Below, one piece after another: positions 11,721 through 23,866 of a stretch of 64,000 bases of DNA. Position 1 is the stretch's first letter; the number at the start of each line of letters is the position of its first letter. Source of the stretch: Limonium bicolor (taxonomy: Eukaryota > Streptophyta > Magnoliopsida > Caryophyllales > Plumbaginaceae); the NCBI GenBank assembly GCA_023374045.1, contig CM041777.1, positions 109,767,588 to 109,831,587 on the forward strand, read 5' to 3'. A program made the translations under genes and the position numbers. The notes under the pieces are model-generated. The model was given only the letters and a program-made list of their open reading frames with translations, was not told the origin of the DNA and did no database searches.

Positions 11721-11954
11721 TTTAAAGACGTTGATTGCTTGGATAGATCTTGGCCATTGAAATGGAATCTTGGCACGTGGGCGTCAAAGACCTGGATGAC
11801 TCGATGAGTTTTAGCATAGTGGTTGTGGGGGCCCAGCTGGGTCTATCGGTGCGGATTGCGGAAAGCAGTTTGTCGTTGTGGGTGGGGACGTGGGGTCCAT
11901 CCCATCCCATCCTATCCAATGGTGGGTTAGCTGCGTCACAAGGATCAGCACGTA

Positions 11955-12703
11955 TACTTCGCGCGTTGCTTTCTCGTCTTTGTTTACTTGCTAACCCCAA
12001 ATCTGTTTTCAACTTTAATATTAAATATATAAGATAAAATAATTTTAAAAAATAATTTTTACAATATATAGTTTTCATATAAGGATTCCATTATAAAAAA
12101 AAATTTATAAAATATAGAGTAAATTACTCAACACCCCCTTGAGGATTAGGATATTATAATTAACCCCCTTGTGTTTATCATAATTACTGGTAACCACCTT
12201 GAGGTTAAAGTATCTTTGACTACGAGCCCCCGAACTATAACTTTGTTATCAGGAAGTTAACTACGTGTTAACCTATCAGCTTAATCATATTAATAAGGTC
12301 ATGCTGGAGAAAAAAAACTCTACTAAATCTGCATTGTTATGTTCTTAAAAATGTCAACCCTTCCTTGAAAATGCATCTAAAGTGGGATGAGAGAGAGTTA
12401 GACGATGTTGATTAAGCAGTTTTGTTGTCTAGTCTGACATTATTAATGTGATTAAGCTGATAAGTCAACACATAGTTAAGTTTTTTTACAGAGTTATAGT
12501 TCGGGGGCTCATAGTCAAAGATACCTTAACCTTGGGGTGGTTACCAATAATTATGATAAACATGAGGGGGTTAACTGTAATATCCAAATCCTCAAGGAGG
12601 TTCTAAGTAATTTACTCAAAAATATATTATCTTACATGTTAAATATTGAAGTCAAACGATAAGCTCAAATAGTAAAGGGGACAATGAGATGGGACGGAGG
12701 GAG
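11955..12703. mobile_element. Stowaway-like MITE 1, split by a Mutator MITE
   Basis: The right end is the classic Stowaway terminus GGGACGGAGGGAG followed by TA (12704-12705). The body matches Stowaway MITE 2 on both sides of the intruder: AATATTAAATATATAAGATAAA and CATAAGGATTCCATT on the left (12016-12100), and TTAAATATTGAAGTCAAACGA on the right (12640-12660). The left terminus is degraded. The insertion at 12117-12617 interrupts it. Confidence 0.65.
12117..12617. mobile_element. Mutator-type MITE (copy B), 501 bp
   Basis: The ends are GAGTAAATTACT and AGTAATTTACTC, with long inverted arms (12117-12300 pairs with 12435-12617). Examples of pairing words are GAGCCCCCGAACTATAA with TTATAGTTCGGGGGCTC. 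Flanking 9-mers TAAAATATA and AAAAATATA agree at 8 of 9 bases, which fits the 9-bp duplication of Mutator-type elements. It has no coding capacity and is probably moved by a MULE transposase elsewhere. Confidence 0.75.
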
Positions 12704-12708
12704 TAGTA

Positions 12709-12938
12709 CCTCCGTCCCGTCATAAGTGTCTCGTTTGCTTTTGGCACGTTTTTCACTTCAATATTAAACATATAAGATAAAAATAATTTTAAAATTAAGT
12801 TGTATAATATATAGTTTTTCACATAAGGATTCCATTTTAAAAATAAATTGTAAAAATATATTATTTTATAGGTTAAATATTGAAGTCAAACGACACATCC
12901 AAATAATAAAGTTGACGCTTTGACCGGGACGGAGGGAG
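12709..12938. mobile_element. Stowaway MITE 2
   Basis: The ends are CCTCCGTCCC and GGGACGGAGGGAG, flanked by TA on both sides (12707-12708 and 12939-12940). This is the Tc1/mariner-type Stowaway signature. It is about 230 bp, AT-rich and without coding sequence. It starts three bases after the TA of Stowaway 1, so the two are in tandem. Confidence 0.85.
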
Positions 12939-13010
12939 TATTATATATTCAAGGCAGTGTCTAGCGATTGTGGGGAGGGTGGTACCTAACTCGGTGTAGC
13001 TACATATGTC

Positions 13011-13252
13011 TGTTATAAATAATGTAATTATTGGATGTACATCTAATCACCCTTTCATCTATCTTAGACTCTTTATTGTGTAACCCCGTAACCTATCAAA
13101 GTCCTTTGATATTTCGTATTCCTTCCACTTAAAGGTTCAGTAACGATTATGTATTATGATTACATATAGACGCATAATGGGATGAGATGGGATAGAACAA
13201 TTTATGTCTATCTTGTCTTCTATCTTTCTTTTATTCTCTCAGTGTTACAACA
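13011..13252 (+). repeat. copia 5' LTR
   Basis: This 242-bp LTR starts TGTTATAAAT and ends TTACAACA. Compared with the 3' LTR it is shorter around 13090-13105, where the 3' copy has extra bases (AAACTCTTCATTAGAAG). Small substitutions elsewhere show it is not recent. Confidence 0.9.
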
Positions 13253-14214
13253 CATTATCAGTACGATAGACTCTACTAAAAAAATATTATTCTCTCTGCT
13301 ATACATCATCAACAAAAGATCATCTCGGCTTCATCAGGACTTGCCCGAGCTCTAGCTTGGAGAAGGGATGAATTGGGTAGTCTGTGCAAGCTACATGGCA
13401 TTATTAGATCTTTCCCTGACAATTCGCTTTCATTCTCGAGGGAAGATCCAGATCTCAAGCGCCTACCACTTTCAATATTCTATTTATTTTGTTTTTCCGA
13501 TTTCAACTACAAAATAATTGTTTCATAGTGATTGTTTATGTTCTGTGATTTCTTGGCAAGAGGTCTTGGGTCATGCACCTTGTCATGATGGTTATTATTT
13601 ATCCTACCAGATTTGTTGTGCTTTATCAAGAATCTGCTATACCAAAAAGTTTATATGTTAAGCCTCATTTGATGGGTACTCTACCGATTCTAGAAGGTGT
13701 AAGTAAGTGTAATCAATTTTACCGGCATAATCATTTTAACAAGCAGGTAAGTTAGACACAACTTAAAATAATTTATATAAACGTGTATGATGTATTTTAA
13801 ATCAAAGGAGAAATGCTTTTTTTTTTGTAATAATGTTCACAGTTTTTAACAAAGAAAAATGTTAAAGAAAAAAAATTATTTTGTGAGATTTCGCGGGATG
13901 GAGCTTTTTATTTATTGAATAATGGAAACTTAAAAAAAATTGCTAAAGGAAAGCGGTATCTTCGACGGCAGAGATTGTTATAGTTTTGAAAACTATAGTT
14001 TAATCACGAAGAACTACATATTTTGTGGTATAATAATTTTTGTATAATTACTCTCTCAAAGTATTATTTGACGGTAAATTTTTGTTTTGAAAAGTGAACC
14101 ATAAAATATGGTATAATTCATTCCGTTCAATTTTATTTTATGACTGAAAAACAGCATTCCCATAAGATGGGTTTGAATTACCGTTTATGAGGAAATCTTT
14201 TTGATAGTGCAAAA

Positions 14215-14615
14215 AAAGGTGATAACCTCGTGCAAGATGTTGCACTAGATGTTAATAATTCTCCTATGTAATCATTGAAAAGGAGATTGTAAATATTACC
14301 TCATGCAAGATGGTGCATTTGAGGTTAATGATTATGCTACCTCATGTAAGATGCTAACGTTTGAGGTAAGATAGTAATACTTCCTCATGAAAAATGAATG
14401 CACTTGAGGTTTAGGATTATAAAATCCGTATAGGTTCTCGTGCAAGATGAGTGCACTAGAGTGTAATATTTCTTTCTCGCGAAATCATGCTCTTGAGGTT
14501 GAGAGCTGTAAGATCCTTATACTCCCTCGTGCAAGAAAATTACATTGAAGGTTGAGAATGATAAATTATTATTTTCCCTTATGCATGACTATGCATTAGA
14601 GGTGGATGTTAAAAA
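14215..14615 (+). repeat. Tandem hairpin-like repeat inside copia
   Basis: About seven imperfect units of roughly 55-70 bases each contain CCTC(A/G)TGCAAGATG...TGCA(C/T)TnGAGGTT. The unit is itself an inverted repeat (CCTCA-TGCA ... TGCA-TGAGG). No open frame crosses it. The function is unknown. Confidence 0.6.
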
Positions 14616-16333
14616 TGGTCCACATTTGATATAAGATTGGACCAATTGTAAAAGCTCTTGAAGAGCTAGATAGATTTTAAAGAGTTAAAAATAACTTCAT
14701 TCAAAAGCACTTTGGTATAAGTTACATGGTCTCCTAAGTATTCATTGAGGAGTTACATTTGAGGATTATTATTGGAAAATTAAAGAGATTTCCCAATGAA
14801 TTTTTGACTCAAGCTCTAAAATGCTAATGTGTATCATGCATGATTATGAAAAAAGTCAAGCTTGAGGTTGATTTTGGCAAGATCTATATGGAAGATCATT
14901 GACGATATGGGAACTAAACGCTTGAGTTAGCTTATGAAAATGACCATTTTATCTTGTAAAGGTCAATTGTAAAAGATGTTATAATCTATGACAGATTATT
15001 GTATATCTGTACATGGTTGGACCATGTAAAAAGGAAATTGTGTGCAATTGACATCATGGTAGACCGTTACATTTCCATGAAGGATATTGTTGAGATGATG
15101 TTATTATTGATGAATAAGTGTTAAGGTATCATCCTTAGTACATATTATAAAGTGCGAAAGACACACTCGAGTACATGAATTTTGATATATTTTATAACCA
15201 TGCTTTGGGTATTGGTTATTCATGGTACTCAAAAGGAATAAAATATGGTCCGTTGAACCATCTTTGAAATCTATAATAAATTTGCGAGCATGTTGTAAGT
15301 GATTGAATGACAAGAGTCATAATTTATTGATAGTGCTATAATGCACAACTGAAAATGTTTTATATACAACTCTATAGTCTATAAGAGGCTATAAAGAATG
15401 AGAGCTTGCTCTTGTGAGCCGTGAGTTTTAAAAGCTCTTCATTATGTTCCTTGAGGGAATACGAATAAACATTGAAGATGCACTTTTTTAATGACAAAGT
15501 ATGCTCGTATGATGGGAAAACAAGCACAAAATGTGTCAAGTTATATAAGTTGATATAACGTAAAATCCAATCTCATAAAGCCCAAAAGAAAAAGGAGGGG
15601 TCACTAATATACGGTTAGTGTACAAAAAAATATTTCTTATATGAAACGGAAAAATGGGCCATCCATGAGAAAAGTGATGTCAAATCACTACTTTTCTAAA
15701 TTATCAAGAACTTCCAGGCTCTTACTCGAGTGACAATAGTTCACATAAGATACAGCGAGATCATTCAAAGGAAGTGGATGAGAATTTTTAAACTCCCTTG
15801 AAATATCATGGATTGAGTATGGGCAGAAAAATTACCATGTGGACCTTTGAGATATATATATATATATATATATATATAATGTTTGATACATCAAATAATG
15901 GTCACATGAAGTACTGTATTCATTGGCTATTGATTTAGAAAAATCTAGCTATAATGAAATCATCCATGTGATTTTAAGATTAAGATGGATAATATAAAAC
16001 TTGAAAGAATAATGGTATTGAGTAACTTATACTCCCACTAAGAACGACCTTATTAAGTCATTAATTTTGTATAGCAAAGAAAAAAGGTTAGACAAGTGGG
16101 TTTGTGTCTATACCTCCCCCATTAAAAAACTATCAAAAGGGTTACAAAAAAAAGGAAAGTTGTGAATAATGAACTTCTTTAGTTCTTAAGCATTCTCACC
16201 AACTTTAGGTGGAGAATGATATGTGTTTTGATATTTGACACAAAGTCTTATCAGTAAAATCAATTGTGCCTTATTGAACGATTACAAAAGCAAGCACATA
16301 TTGAATGTTGCTACAACCATGCTTCTGGGAAGT

Positions 16334-16555
16334 ATGAGTCTCCAATATGCTTATGAATTTTTAAGATGTCAAATTAGAGAGCGGTTGTCTCTAGCTTGAA
16401 TATCCTTAACCAAATGTAAATAGACTATGAATTATGTCATGCATATGAGTCTCCAAGATGCTTATGAATTTTTAAGATGTCAAATTAGAGAGCAGTTGTC
16501 TCTAGCTTGAATATCCTTAACCAAATGTTAATGAACTATGAATTATGTCATGCAT
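16334..16555 (+). repeat. 111-bp tandem duplication in copia
   Basis: The two copies (16334-16444 and 16445-16555) start ATGAGTCTCCAA and end near GTCATGCAT. They differ at a few bases (GCGGTTG versus GCAGTTG, for example). Confidence 0.85.
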
Positions 16556-16734
16556 GACAAAGTAAAATGAACTAGAGGTTCAAAGAATAATTCATTTGGA
16601 AAATGTTACAATTAATTGATGCGTTCATAGATATGAATAAAGTAACGCGATCATATATACACTAGCTGCGAATATTCCAGCTTAGTTAGAAGCGTGGGAG
16701 ACAACCGCTATGGCATGTGAATCCCAAGTACGCT

Positions 16735-17410
16735 GGAGGCATGGTCGACCCTTGGGATCCATAGAACCCTCGAAAGAGGAGTCCAGTCCTTCGAAAGGGG
16801 GACGAATATGCCAAAATGACACAAAAGGAAAAGGTAAATGAGGAAAAATTTGAACCCTCGAAAGAGGATTTTAGACCCTTGAAAGAGGAGTCCAGTCTCT
16901 CAAAAGGGGGACATATATGCCTAAATGACACAGAAGGAAAAGGGAAATTAGGAGTTTCAGGATTTGAACCCTCAAAAGAGGAGTTTAGACCCTCGAAAGG
17001 GGGAAGCCTCCAAAATGATAAATTCTAAGAGTAAAGGAAGTACGGAGTTTGACTTCCAAAAGTTGATACAGACAAATCATAAACACCCCAAAGTGTGTGA
17101 TGCTAGCATGATAATGCACTAGAGTTATGCATATGAGATGTTATAATCTACCCCGATATGAGAAATGAACGCGTTCCTCCTAGTGGATAAAGGAGTTGTA
17201 ATATCGTAAAGGTGGAAGATAGTAGACCCTTGAAAAAGGTGTCGAGCCCTTTAAAAAGGGAGCTATAAACTTTGGTGGAAAATAGTAAGCCCTTGAAAAA
17301 GATGTATATCCCTTGGAAAAGGAGCTATAAACTTTCAAAGAAAGTTAATGATAAATAGTACAGCTTGTTAACTTATATGTAGCCCTTGAAAGAGGATCTA
17401 AACTCTCAAA
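16735..17410 (+). repeat. Degenerate CCCTCGAAAGAGG repeat cluster
   Basis: The words CCCTCGAAAGAGG, CCTTCGAAAGGGG, CCCTTGAAAGAGG and CCCTTGAAAAAGG recur more than ten times, spaced about 20-70 bases. Many are themselves near-palindromes (CCCTCGAAAGGGG). Part of the stretch reads as a Lys/Glu-rich open frame of about 70 codons, but that follows from the repeat composition. Confidence 0.6.
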
Positions 17411-18179
17411 GAGAGCATAATGTGAACATATAAATTCCCGGGAATTGGTATTCGAAGAAAATCTTAAGAATGATTTTCTCTAAAGGCCTTATGTTTTTAT
17501 ATGATCAATGGTGACTTGGATGAGAACCATCTAAACCACAATGGTATCAAGTCACATCTCATAAAATTATATATATATATATATATATCGATATATCAAA
17601 TGAGCCAAGGTATGACATAAGCCACTAAGAGGACATATATGTGGATATTAAGTTCAAATACTTGAGAATGCATTATTTGTCTGCACTAGACTCATATATA
17701 TATGAGTTTTGTAAAGTCATGTTGATAATACATGACTAGTAAAAGGATACTCCTCTTATGCGAATATCAAATAGACCTTGGGAGAAAATTGGATCACACA
17801 AATTTATTATCAAGATAGAAAAATGTGTGAGGCTCAGGTCAAGAAAACACTATATATATTTTACCTGTGCATGATTAATGGTGATATAAGACTTACCATC
17901 TGGTAAGGTGATGATTCTCAGTAAACATAAATCACCATTGTCCCCCCTTTTATCAAAGTTAAGATGATGATGATTGATGACATATTTATGAAATGAATGT
18001 TGGCATACATTCATACATGTCAAATTCAGAGGGAGGGGGGGGGGGGAATCTTTATGTGGTTATGTTTTCTCCTTTGTTTTGGTTTTTACATCACAGGGTT
18101 TCCTGAGCAAAAGTTTAATGAGGATTCTATCATGAGATCTATATGAAGAGGGATGCTATGATATATACATGGTGGAACT

Positions 18180-18597
18180 TCCATTTCATGGTGTGCAATG
18201 AAGTAGACTACAGTGGCAACTTCATCAAATCATGCCGAGTTGATAGCTCTATACGAAACAGGAAGAGAATGTGTATGGCTCAGATCAGTTATCCACCATA
18301 TTTTAAGTTCTTGTGGTCTTCAGTCAGATCAAGAGACGCCGATGGTGATATACGATGATAATGCCGCATGCATTGCACAAATAAGGGAAGGATACATCAA
18401 AGGTGATCGAACCAAGCATATATCACCAAATTTTTTCAACTCATCAGCTTCAGACTAAAGGTATTCTCGATGATTACAAGATTCGGTCTAACGAGAATCT
18501 AGCTGATTTATTTACAAAATCACTTCCTTCAAGAGTCTTTAAGAAGCTTGTTCATGATATCGGTATGCGACATCGAAGAGACATTCTGTTAAATTGA
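18180..18597 (+). pseudogene. copia RNase H tail
   Basis: This is the end of a Ty1/copia polyprotein. The RNase H words are readable in shifted frames: ATSSNHAELIALYETGREC (18214-18270), IYDDNAACIAQI and KGDRTKHISPNFF (18350-18435), then NLADLFTKSLPSRVFKKL (18496-18549) up to a stop at 18595. Frameshifts separate the pieces, so it is not functional. RNase H would remove the RNA strand during reverse transcription. Confidence 0.85.
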
Positions 18598-18712
18598 GGG
18601 GGAGAGAAACATTTAGACTGTACTCTTTTTCCCTTGACCATGGTTTTTATCCCAATGGGTTTTTCCTGGCAAGGTTTTTGATGAGGCAGTAGGATGTACA
18701 TCCAAGGGGGAG

Positions 18713-18969
18713 TGTTATAAATAATGTAATTATTGGATGTACATCTAATCACCCTTTCATCTATCTTAGACTCTTCATTTGTGTAACCCCGTAACCTCCC
18801 AAACTCTTCATTAGAAGTTCTTTGATATTTCGTATTCCTTCCACTCAAAGGTTCAGTAACGGTTATGTATTATGTACTATATATAGACGCATAATGGGAT
18901 GAAATGGGATAGAACAATTTACGTCTATCTTGTCTTTAATCTTTCTTCTATTCTCTCAGTGTTACAACA
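18713..18969 (+). repeat. copia 3' LTR
   Basis: This 257-bp LTR is preceded by the polypurine tract CCAAGGGGGAG (18702-18712) and followed by the duplication ATGTC. Confidence 0.9.
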
Positions 18970-19159
18970 ATGTCAGGATTTTCTGAGTATCTTACGTCGA
19001 TGCAGTATGGGAATAAATCCAGACTCATCCATTTTCTCAAACACGAATTCGAACATGGTTATTACTAGACCCGGTAATAGCCTATTATGCCATGTTGTAG
19101 TGTGGCGATGGGTAATTTTGTCTTTTATCATTTATTTTATTGTTCTGTATTTTGTACTT

Positions 19160-20260
19160 TTGTAAAACTTTAAAATATTGTATTTTATTATATATAAGTC
19201 CAAATAATATAAATTTTATACCATTGTTCATCTTCGTACTCTTCAAAACAACATACATCATGGATATGTTTTGGTAATTTTTTTATTTTTTTATGTACAT
19301 ATTTTTTAAGATTAATTGTGAATCTTAAGTTTAAGAAAAGTGAATCAAAGATTGTTAAAAAGTGAATCGAATGTTGTTAAAAAGTGAATCAGGGAGTTGC
19401 GTAAAAGTGAATAAGAGGTTTTTAAAAAAGTGAATCTCATAAACAGAGATTGTTTAACTAAAGTGATTCTGAATGTTTGACTAGCGTGAATTAGAGATTT
19501 TAGAAAAGTGAATCAAAGGTTGTTAAAAAGTGAATCACAAGTTGTTTCAAAGTAAATCAAAGTAATAAGAGTGAATCTTGTAAACATAGATTGTTTAACT
19601 AAAGTGATTAAGAGGTTTAAGAAATGTGAATCCGAGATTTTTATAAAGTGAATCATGAGTTTAAGAAAAGTGAATTAGAGGTTTAAGAAAAGTGATTCTC
19701 GTAAATAGAGATTGTTAACTAAAGTGAATAAGAGGTTCAAGAAAAATGAATCAAAGGTTTAAGAAAGGTGAATCAAAGGTTTCTTAAAGGTGAATCAAAG
19801 GTTTAAGAACAGTGAATATTTTATTTTAATACTAGTAAAAGTTAATCCTACCACAAACTTATGCAACGGTGGATTTTAGGGTGTTTGGGGGGGGGGGGTA
19901 GGGTAATCTTTTTGGCATTAGTCTACACTTTATATTGTCATTACTAACTCGACAGATTTTTAGGGTTTGTGGTTTAAGTACAACCCTTAAAAATGCAGTT
20001 TTTAAAGTGTTTGGGGGTAAGATTCATTTTGTTAAAGAACAAGGTTCATTTTATTGTTAAAGAAGATTTATTTTGTTAATGAATATGATTCACCTAAAAA
20101 AGATGTAATATATACTCCTTCTAAAAACATGAAATTTTAAGTTTACCAAAACATATCCATGATGCATCTTGTTTTGAAGAGCACGAAAAATAATGAACAA
20201 TGGTATACTTTTTTTTTTAATTTTGCACTTATAGTTTGTAAGTTATAACATTTTGAAAAA
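19160..20260. mobile_element. Inverted-repeat element with minisatellite core
   Basis: The left arm (about 19185-19280: TACCATTGTTCATCTTCGTA, CATGGATATGTTTTGGTAA) is mirrored on the right (20137-20215: TTACCAAAACATATCCATGA, AATGAACAATGGTATA). The core holds a GTGAATC-type minisatellite (19330-19815) and one unit of the telo-box repeat seen at 43520-44780 (19865-20030). Half-copies of the same arm occur at about 20455-20560 and 43290-43410, so this is a family. No transposase is seen. The class is uncertain (Mutator-like foldback is likely). Confidence 0.5.
19330..19815 (+). repeat. GTGAATC minisatellite
   Basis: About 20 degenerate units of roughly 20-24 bases, built from AAAGTGAATCAAAGGTTT with AAGAA or TTAAA linkers. 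Sub-blocks with TAAACAGAGATTGTTTAACTA recur three times, about 120 bases apart, so there is a higher-order period. Confidence 0.7.
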
Positions 20261-20756
20261 AAATACAATTTCTCTCTCCTACTCATCTACCCCTCTCCCA
20301 TACCTTGCGTGTGACTATTCTCTCTTCTTTTTTTTTCTTTTTTCTTTATTTCTCTCCAATAAATTGTTCACATGTGGATAGTCTCCATATTATAATATGA
20401 CACCAGCTCCATGCTCTCCATAAATCAAAAGAACAAACAACATTTCATTACCAATAAATGATTGTAACTTTTAAAATATAAGTCCAAAATAAAAAAATTG
20501 CACCATTGTTTATCTAAATTCAAGCTCTTAAACAAGACCAATCATGGATATGTTTCTGACTGGACTTCCAAGTGGATAGACCACACCAAATATCGTGCGG
20601 GATGCTCTCGGCTTTGAATCTGCATATTCAAGGAGAAGTTGTTTGTTACACAAAAAATAAGAGTGGCCGATAGTCGCTAGTTACATAAACATATATCCAT
20701 TCGGTTAAGGTTCATGTTTATCAATTAACAAGCTTCATTTTTTTCCTTTTAAGTTG

Positions 20757-22450
20757 TAACACCCTTTGTTGAAGGCTTATCTAATTAGGTTAATTAATCC
20801 CACCTTAATAAGTGATATTTTCTGTTTTTTATTAGTTTAGATTACTCGGTTAAGCTTATTATAGTGTCAATTGATTTAAAGAGGTCCCTTAGATTGATGC
20901 CTATAATTGCAAAATGATAGGTACACTGCCTAGGTGGTTGATGAGTGTCCAAATGAGCATGTTTTAGAGGTGTAGTTCATATGTTTTATCAACACTTTTC
21001 ATGCTCATTTCTCTACTCTAGCTAGTTTTCCTCTACTTTTGTGTTTTATTGGTGTTTTACACAATTATTATTGAAACATGGGGAATAAAATAGCTAGGAT
21101 TAAAGTAGACAAAGAGACAAACGCGTGGGATTAAGTGGATCCAAAATCGGAGCTGAAACAAAGAAGATACAACATTTTGAAGTTAGCCTATCCACTGGAC
21201 CGACCTTAGGACCGACCCTAGGTGGATCGGTCGGATGATTCCGGAGGCCAAAATTGCTCGTTCCGGGGGCCAAAAGGGCTTCTGGTCCCGACCGACCTTA
21301 GGACCGACCTTGGTAGGGCCGGTCGAACTTAAAAACGTGATTTACGGCCCTGAAATTGCTTCTGGAAGCGACCGACCCACAGGACCGATCCAGGGTCAGT
21401 CGGTCGGTCGTAGATTTTGCCAAAATCTGCCTTTTTAAATGGAGAAAAAGAGGAGAGAGAGGGGGCCATTCCACACACACACACAAAAATGAGGGGAAAA
21501 GAAGAGAAAAAAGGGAAGAAGAAGAAGAAAGGAATGGAAGAAGAAGAAGAAGAGAAGAAGGAGGAGAAGGCTCACCTTCATTGAAGCTCTTCTTCAACCT
21601 CCCATGGTTATTTCTTCTCCCTTCTCTCTCTTATGTGCTTTAATGGTTGTGTAGTTTCCTTCTAGCTTGGGATGGGGATTTTGCCCCAAAATCCCTAAAA
21701 CATCCATTGTTGAATCTCGAACTTATTTCTATGCTTTATTTTAGTCCTTGTGCTTAATGAAGATAATTATTGAGTGTTTATGGCTTCTAAACTCATTACT
21801 CATGATTTGGAGATTTGTTTAGGGTTTTGCTCAATTTGTCATCTATGTGTTAAATTGGTTGGTTTGGCCTACCGATTAGTTTAGCATTATTGTGGGATTC
21901 TGTCAAAATGATATTATGAGATAGAAACCTAAACTGTTGGGGACTAGAACAGTGTACTCTAATTCAATGATTTTGATATTAGACTACACTACAACTTAGT
22001 GGAACTTGAGCTTAGTGCTGTCGATTGACCTGAGGCTTAGTTGATTGAGAGGTTTTGATTAAATTGGTTAGGATTAGTAGGCCTAGATTAGGTTGCTAAT
22101 TAATTAAGTGTTCCCGTTGTTTAGCTATGAGTTCGAGGTTTGACAATTGGTAGAAATGGTAAGACGGGTGCAATGATCCATCCCGAGCTACATCTATCCT
22201 AGATAGTTAGTTTAGTGTTTATTGCTTTTCTTTATTTCTTTAATTACAACCCAAAAACCTAAAACCCCTCATTTAAGTTTATGCATTTTTGTATATTTCT
22301 ATTCACAATGACTAACCTTATAATTAACTAGATAATTGCGAAGTCCCTGTGGATACGACCTTGTTGTACTACAATGATTGGGTTCACTGCCCATAGTTAG
22401 CAAGATAGTTTCACCATTATTTTGCACAACAGTGGTAGAAATATATTCAC
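20757..22450 (+). repeat. Relic LTR, Athila/Tat-like gypsy
   Basis: It starts near TGTAACACCC. The 3' part carries the phrase GTCCCTGTGGATACGACC (22342-22359), typical of the end of Athila/Tat-clade LTRs. Inside are repeated ACCGACC/GGTCGG words (21198-21415), a CACACACACA tract with a long GA-rich run (21480-21575), and AT-rich flanks. No reading frame is convincing. The exact ends cannot be fixed, and no partner LTR is seen. Confidence 0.45.
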
Positions 22451-22559
22451 ACATTTTTACTGCTACACTGATGCATATCCTATCAACAAAATGAGAAAGG
22501 AAATAAAGAAGAAACTTAAAGAAGAGATGAAGCAAAGCATTAAGATGTGGTTTCAGTGG

Positions 22560-23715
22560 GGTGTAGTTGTAGATGCATTGGAATTTGTATTCGCATAATA
22601 TAATGTAGTTTCATATATAAATGTGTAAAATCTACTTATTGTACTGTTTTTACACTATTGTTTACACTACCGCTTGCCATTTCTAAGAGTTGTACAAAAA
22701 GATCAGTAAAATCAACACACTACCATATCTACTCATATGAACCAGCAAAACAGACCACTAAACTTCACACATATTAACCAAAATATGCACCAGAACTAGT
22801 ATGCACAAAACCCATAAGTTGAATCTCAAAATGGGCCACCAAACTGTACCCATAAACTGTGCAATTCAATCAATCACATGCTAATAACAACTACCAAACT
22901 AAACCAGAACTACCAAATTCAAATAGTTTTCAACAAAAACTAAACCAATAAAACCAACTAGGCTATAAACCAACACTTGAACTGGAACCACCTTTCTTGC
23001 TTCTGGTTCTAGGATTTTTTGGAGCAGAAGCTGAAGATGGAGATGGACCACCCTCCTAAGATGATTGCCCCATAGCAGTAAAATTGAATCTGTCTTTTTC
23101 TTGTTAGGCAGTAGCCTTTTTTCCCTTGTGAGTGGCCCACCCTTGCAATTTATTTTGTAGTGATAAAACATTTACATTTTATGCACTTGTTGTTTGCCCG
23201 CTTTCTCTTTTATTTTTAATTTTCTTCCCTCTTTTTGTTTCTTCGCTCGAACTACACATTTGTAAGGATTGTTTGAAACTTCTCATTGACTGTGGTTGTA
23301 AACATGGCCATGGCTTTAGTATGAAGTTTGTGTCCTATTTTGTATGACAAGAGGGTGCTTATATAGAAAAAAAGAGTTGTTAAGAGTCAAACTATCTATT
23401 TGAACAGAGAGCTAACTGTTACAACAGCTTAAAAGAAAAAGAGGGCCATATTGTAACTTTTTGACAAAATAGGGGTATATTATGAACTTAATGTAAAAAC
23501 AAAGGCATATTATAAACTTTAAAAAAGAGAAAAAACGTTATAAAAGCCAGTAACTAAAATAAGGAGATTTCATGAAATTCCACTATAATTTTGATTAATT
23601 TAGGAAATGCCCCCCCCCCCAAAATGTCACAAAATGCCGCTACTTTTTACAAAAGTTCATGAAATGTTACTCCGCACAGAGGGACGTTAGTTTTCCGTTA
23701 AATGGCCAAACAAAA
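22560..23715 (-). mobile_element. Mutator-like transposon relic
   Basis: The right flank (23560-23690) has the TTTCATGAAAT / AAATGCCCC / CACAAAATGCC word pattern common at plant MULE ends. It includes a run of twelve C and the ACAGAGGGACGTTA motif. On the minus strand at 23170-22960 a Lys-rich piece with CKGGP resembles the tail after the zinc knuckle of MULE transposases, but no knuckle is intact. The left end is not found. Confidence 0.3.
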
Positions 23716-23720
23716 TGACT

Positions 23721-23866
23721 GTTAGGATTTCGGGCCCACTTCCCCAAGATCATGGTGAGATCGACATGGTTACTGAAGAAGAAAAACCACAAGATAATGT
23801 AATGATAAAATAGTGACACAAGGATTCACGTGGTTCGGTCCAAACATGACCTACGTCCACGGGAAG
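23721..23866 (+). repeat. copia LTR, part 1 of 3
   Basis: It starts TGTTAGGATTTCGGGCCC and contains ACGTGGTTCGGTCC and CCTACGTCCACGGGAAG, phrases common in plant copia LTRs. E2 is inserted after GGAAG (23862-23866). The sequence continues at 38205 (AGATAGAACAACTTTC) and again after the CACTA element at 41875, ending ACAACTAACA at 42072. A primer-site-like TGGGTATCTAGAAAGC (42076-42091) follows. The three parts sum to about 480 bp. Confidence 0.65.

Larger units (their letters stand above)
13011..18969 (+). mobile_element. Degenerate Ty1/copia retrotransposon
   Basis: The matching LTRs are 13011-13252 and 18713-18969, both TGTTATAAATAATG...GTGTTACAACA. They are flanked by a perfect 5-bp target duplication ATGTC (13006-13010 and 18970-18974). 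The primer-site area follows the 5' LTR (ATTATCAGTACGA). The polypurine tract CCAAGGGGGAG abuts the 3' LTR. Of gag-pol only a broken RNase H tail is recognisable. The rest (13260-18100) is AT-rich and full of internal repeats, so this copy is non-autonomous or a very old chimera. Confidence 0.9.

Noticed and set aside
11750..12037. Plus-strand open frame after two TATA-like words
   Set aside because: No recognisable domain, and it overlaps a Stowaway MITE at its 3' end.
22899..23171. Minus-strand frame with CKGGP as a complete gene
   Set aside because: It is too short, with no complete zinc knuckle or transposase core. Kept only as part of a low-confidence Mutator-like relic.
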